Below are positions 60,765 through 64,000 of a stretch of DNA of 64,000 nucleotides, in pieces (position 1 is the first letter of the stretch; each line of letters starts with the position of its first letter). The stretch covers positions 62,001 through 126,000 of the forward strand of contig NZ_VCJO01000013.1 of NCBI RefSeq assembly GCF_009712475.1, read 5' to 3'. The translations under genes were made by a program, and so were the position numbers. Source of the stretch: Micromonospora sp. CP22 (GTDB lineage: Bacteria; Actinomycetota; Actinomycetes; Mycobacteriales; Micromonosporaceae). The notes beneath the pieces are model-generated. The model was not told where the DNA came from and did not search any database. It saw only the letters and a list, made by a program, of their open reading frames with translations.

Positions 60765-63379
60765 GAGGGAAGCGCCTCCAGGGCGGCATCGATGCGGGCC
60801 AGGTCGGCCTCGGCGACCGCCAGACGTTCACGGATCTTGGAAACGACGTGCTCGGGGGCCTTGTCGACGAACGCCGGATTGGCCAGCTTCGCACGAGCCT
60901 GCCCCGCCTCTTTCTCCGCCGCCGCGCGGTCCTTGGTCAACCGGGCCCGCTCTGCGGCCACGTCGATCGAGCCCCGAGTGTCCAACGCGACACTGACCTC
61001 GCCCGGCATGGCCAACGTCGCACTGGCCTGGAAGTCGTCACCGGCCGGATCCAGCCGCGCCAGCGACCGGATCAACGGCTCGTGCACCGCGACACCGGCA
61101 CCGGCCAGCCCGTCGAGTCGGGCCGCGACCCGCTGGGTGGGCCGCAGGCCCTGGTCGGACCGGAACCGACGGACCTCGGTCACCACCCGCTGGAGGGTGG
61201 CCACCTCCGTCTCGGCGGCATCGTCGATCAACGCCCGGTCAGCCGTCGGCCAGGCCGCCGTCATGACGGTCTCCCCGCCGGTGAGCGCCGTCCACAGCTC
61301 CTCCGTGACGAACGGGATCACCGGGTGCAGCAGCCGCAGCAGCTGATCCAGCACGTGCCCCAGGACCCGGCGGCTGACCTCGGCCGGTTCCCCACCGGCG
61401 GCGAGCACCGGCTTGCTCAGCTCCACGTACCAGTCGCAGACGTCGTCCCAGGCGAAGTGGTACAGCAGGTCACAGACCTTGGCGAACTCGTACGCCTCGA
61501 ACTGCTGGTCGACCTCGGCGGTGACGTGGGCCAGCCGGGACAGGATCCACCGGTCGACGGTCGACAGGCGCGCCGCGTCCGGCATCGGGCCGTCGGTGTG
61601 CGCCCCGTTGATCAGCGCGAACCGGGTGGCGTTCCAGAGCTTGTTGCAGAAGTTGCGCGACCCCTGGCACCAGTCCTCGCTGACCGGCACGTCGCCGCCC
61701 GGGTTGGCGCCCCGGGCCAGCGTGAAGCGGGTGGCGTCGGCACCGTAGCGGTCGATCCAGTCCAGCGGGTCGACCACGTTGCCGAACGACTTGGACATCT
61801 TCTTGCCGTGCTCGTCGCGGACCATCCCGTGCAACGCGATCACGTCGAACGGCTGCCGGCCGTCCATCGCGTACAGGCCGAACATCATCATCCGGGCAAC
61901 CCAGAAGAACAGGATGTCGTACCCGGTGACCAGCACACTCGTCGGGTAGAACTTGGCCAGGTCGGGGGTCTGCTCCGGCCAGCCGAGCGTGGAGAACGGC
62001 CAGAGGCCGCTGGAGAACCAGGTGTCCAGCACATCCTCGTCCTGGTGCCAGCCCGCACCGGTCGGCGGTTGCTCATCTGGTCCGACACAGACGACCTCGC
62101 CGGCCGGGCCGTACCAGACCGGAATCCGGTGACCCCACCAGAGCTGCCGGGAGATGCACCAGTCGTGCATGTTGTCGACCCAGGCGAAGTAACGCTTGGC
62201 CAACTCCGCCGGCTCGATGCGCACCCGGCCGTCGCGCACCGCGTCACCGGCCGCCTTGGCCAGCGGCGAGGTGTTGACGAACCACTGCAACGACAGCCGG
62301 GGCTCGACGGTGGTCCGGCACCGGGAGCAGTGCCCGACAGCGTGCACATACGGCCGCTTCTCGGCGACGATGCGGCCCTCGGCGCGCAGCGCGGCGACGA
62401 TCGCCGGGCGGGCCTCGAACCGGTCCAGGCCCTCGAACGGACCGGGCGCGGTGATGACGCCCCGCTCGTCCATGATCGTCATGGTGGGCAGGTCGTGCCG
62501 CTGGCCGATCTCGAAGTCGTTCGGGTCGTGCGCCGGAGTCACCTTCACCATGCCGGTACCGAAGGCCGGATCGACGTGCGGGTCACCCACGATCGGGATC
62601 CGCCGCCCGGTGAGCGGCAGTTCCACCTCGGTGCCGATCAGGTGGCGGTACCGCTCGTCCTCCGGGTGCACGGCGACCGCCGTGTCACCGAGCATCGTCT
62701 CCGCCCGGGTGGTGGCCACCACCACGTCGTCGCTGTAGCGGATCGAGACCAGTTCGCCGTCGTCGTCGGTGTGCTCCACCTCGATGTCGGACAGGGCGGT
62801 GAGACAGCGGGGGCACCAGTTGATGATCCGGTTCGCCCGGTAGATCAGGCCGTCGTCGTACAGCTTCTTGAACATCGTCTGGACGGCGCGGGACAGGCCC
62901 TCGTCCATGGTGAAGCGTTCCCGGTCCCAGTCGACCGAGTCACCGAGCCGGCGCATCTGGCCGAGGATCGCGCCACCGGAGGTGGCCTTCCACTCCCACA
63001 CCCGCTCGACGAACTTCTCGCGGCCCAGGTCGTGGCGGGAGAGCCCCTGCGCGGCGAGCTGCCGCTCGACCACGTTCTGGGTGGCGATGCCGGCGTGGTC
63101 CATGCCCGGCAGCCAGAGCGCCTCGTAGCCCTGCATCCGCTTACGCCGCACCAACGCGTCCTGCACCGTGTGGTCCAGCGCGTGACCCATGTGCAGCGAA
63201 CCGGTGACGTTCGGCGGCGGGATGACGATGGTGAAGGGCTCCCGGTCGCTGTCCGCGGAGGCCCGGAATCGACCGTCGGCTACCCACTGCTCATACCGTC
63301 GCTGCTCTACCTCACCTGGCTGGTACTGGCCGGCAAGGGTCGGGGCGTCGGGGCGTCGGGCATCCAGTCTCTCGGTCAC
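60761..63379 (-). CDS. valS: Valyl-tRNA synthetase
   Basis: 872 aa class I synthetase. HIGH-type HMGH in PPNVTGSLHMGHALDHT, editing domain with TTRAETMLGDTAVAVHP, KMSKS in GKKMSKSFGNVVDPLDW, and a C-terminal coiled-coil arm (ERARLTKDRAAAEKEAGQARAKLANP). Length is normal. GTG 63379 begins MTERLDARRPD; the upstream region to 63449 shows no T-box. First gene of valS-folC-DUF4233. Confidence 0.97.
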   Translation of the reverse strand: MTERLDARRPDAPTLAGQYQPGEVEQRRYEQWVADGRFRASADSDREPFTIVIPPPNVTGSLHMGHALDHTVQDALVRRKRMQGYEALWLPGMDHAGIATQNVVERQLAAQGLSRHDLGREKFVERVWEWKATSGGAILGQMRRLGDSVDWDRERFTMDEGLSRAVQTMFKKLYDDGLIYRANRIINWCPRCLTALSDIEVEHTDDDGELVSIRYSDDVVVATTRAETMLGDTAVAVHPEDERYRHLIGTEVELPLTGRRIPIVGDPHVDPAFGTGMVKVTPAHDPNDFEIGQRHDLPTMTIMDERGVITAPGPFEGLDRFEARPAIVAALRAEGRIVAEKRPYVHAVGHCSRCRTTVEPRLSLQWFVNTSPLAKAAGDAVRDGRVRIEPAELAKRYFAWVDNMHDWCISRQLWWGHRIPVWYGPAGEVVCVGPDEQPPTGAGWHQDEDVLDTWFSSGLWPFSTLGWPEQTPDLAKFYPTSVLVTGYDILFFWVARMMMFGLYAMDGRQPFDVIALHGMVRDEHGKKMSKSFGNVVDPLDWIDRYGADATRFTLARGANPGGDVPVSEDWCQGSRNFCNKLWNATRFALINGAHTDGPMPDAARLSTVDRWILSRLAHVTAEVDQQFEAYEFAKVCDLLYHFAWDDVCDWYVELSKPVLAAGGEPAEVSRRVLGHVLDQLLRLLHPVIPFVTEELWTALTGGETVMTAAWPTADRALIDDAAETEVATLQRVVTEVRRFRSDQGLRPTQRVAARLDGLAGAGVAVHEPLIRSLARLDPAGDDFQASATLAMPGEVSVALDTRGSIDVAAERARLTKDRAAAEKEAGQARAKLANPAFVDKAPEHVVSKIRERLAVAEADLARIDAALEALPS

Positions 63380-63448
63380 TCTGAAAGTCTACGGAGCGCT
63401 TCGACGGACCTGACGTGCACCACCTGTCGTTCGCGTACGGTGTCGGCT

Positions 63449-64000
63449 ATGTCCGACGCACATCTCAGTGGCCGCCAGTTCGACGACGGCACCCCGTTGG
63501 TCCAACTGACCGACGAGCCGATCGAGTTGGACGCCCGCGAGCAGGCAGACGGCACCGGCCAGGGCGACGCGCGATCCCGGCGGGGACGCCTGGTCATGGT
63601 GCTGCTCGCGGTCGTCGCGGCTCTGGGGGTGGGCGTGTTCGGCACCTGGGGGTGGCGGATCGTCCAGCAGAAGGACGCCCGGATCACCACGCCCGACCAG
63701 GTCGCCGGGCTTCGTCTGGACACCAGCGACCGGGCGGCCAGCACCGCCGACTACCTGCGTAGCGGCATCGCCGCCGACATCCAGTTGGACAGCAGCTTCG
63801 GAGCCGTCTACCAGGACCCGGCCGACGAACGCCGATCGGTGCTGATCTTCGGTGGGACGACCTTGCTGTGGCAGCCCGAGCGGGATCTGGAGAGTCTGTT
63901 CGGGCTGATGGCCGACGAGACCGCGACGGTGACCGGCCTACGCGACGTGTCACCCGGCCCGTTGGGCGGCGTGATGAAGTGTGGCAGCACGAGCGGCGAC
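63449..64000 (+). CDS. Single-span membrane protein with extracytoplasmic domain (3' end outside window)
   Basis: 184 residues visible, open to the window edge. Acidic cytoplasmic N-terminus (~1-42), basic stop RSRRGRLV, one span (MVLLAVVAALGVGVFGTWGW, ~50-70), then an outer domain DQVAGLRLDTSD, FGAVYQDPADERRSVLIFGGT, DLESLFGLM, GGVMKCGS. It shares QVAxLRL, FxAxY, R-x-V-x-x-FGGT and a final (K/R)C with the outer domain of the 49754 protein, so the two are distant paralogues. ATG 63449; divergent from valS. Confidence 0.8.
   Translation, partial: MSDAHLSGRQFDDGTPLVQLTDEPIELDAREQADGTGQGDARSRRGRLVMVLLAVVAALGVGVFGTWGWRIVQQKDARITTPDQVAGLRLDTSDRAASTADYLRSGIAADIQLDSSFGAVYQDPADERRSVLIFGGTTLLWQPERDLESLFGLMADETATVTGLRDVSPGPLGGVMKCGSTSGD

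Overview
The window is chromosomal DNA of very high G+C content, with GTG/TTG starts and strongly G/C-biased third positions. Gene content and order point to an actinomycete, most likely a member of the Micromonosporaceae; the genus is inferred from gene order and protein sequence by eye, not from a search. It is almost entirely a conserved housekeeping block. I see no rRNA or tRNA genes, CRISPR arrays, prophage or IS elements. The only mobile element is an intein inside phoH.

Layout. 1-5.2 kb: the 3' end of 6-phosphogluconate dehydrogenase, a 61-aa membrane protein, recO-uppS, a DUF4097 lipoprotein and an acyltransferase. 5.3-15.5 kb: a long minus-strand run transcribed hrcA-dnaJ-rsmE-HIT-serine hydrolase-phoH(intein)-ybeY-CNNM/CBS protein-CDA-fold protein-era, headed by a CIRCE operator. 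15.6-25.9 kb: mixed-strand genes (DUF4870 protein, hemW, enoyl-CoA hydratase, a lysozyme-like secreted protein, a PhyH dioxygenase, a MOSC protein, a tandem pair of GlsB/YmgE stress proteins with matching stress-sigma promoters, lepA, a DUF4240 protein and an APH-fold kinase). 25.9-35.1 kb: rpsT, then minus-strand comEA-comEC-holA, a short-chain dehydrogenase, degV, a histidine phosphatase, rsfS and nadD. 35.2-43.4 kb: pepN, a lone DUF397 protein, a CYP152-type P450, a DUF4383 protein, obg-rpmA-rplU and a lipoprotein. 43.5-51.8 kb: RNase E/G, the radical SAM pair TIGR03936/TIGR03960, a proline-rich single-span protein and plsC. 51.9-64 kb: ileS with a T-box leader, an ECF41 sigma factor with its partner carboxymuconolactone decarboxylase-like gene, ndk, a membrane-anchored VOC protein, DUF4233-folC-valS, and the start of a second single-span protein related to the one at 49.8 kb.

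How it works together. Most genes serve translation and ribosome assembly (era, ybeY, rsmE, obg, rsfS, rpsT, rpmA, rplU, lepA, ileS, valS), RNA decay (rne), replication and repair (holA, recO), cell-envelope lipids (uppS, plsC), folate, NAD and nucleotide supply (folC, nadD, ndk), and stress control (hrcA-dnaJ, ECF41, GlsB). Several regulatory elements can be read directly: CIRCE at hrcA, a tRNA-Ile T-box at ileS with an evident SD/anti-SD pair, an ECF41-type promoter, two GTTT-N16-GGG promoters at the GlsB pair, and a pair of DnaA boxes upstream of comEA-comEC-holA.

Most interesting items: the PhoH intein carries the Trp-Cys-Thr signature of class 3 inteins, an Ala at position 1 and a decayed homing endonuclease. 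The TIGR03936 gene has no ATG/GTG/TTG start before its conserved N-terminus, sits in frame behind the TGA of its radical SAM partner, and probably starts at an SD-preceded ATC. A CDA-fold protein beside era has no zinc ligands.
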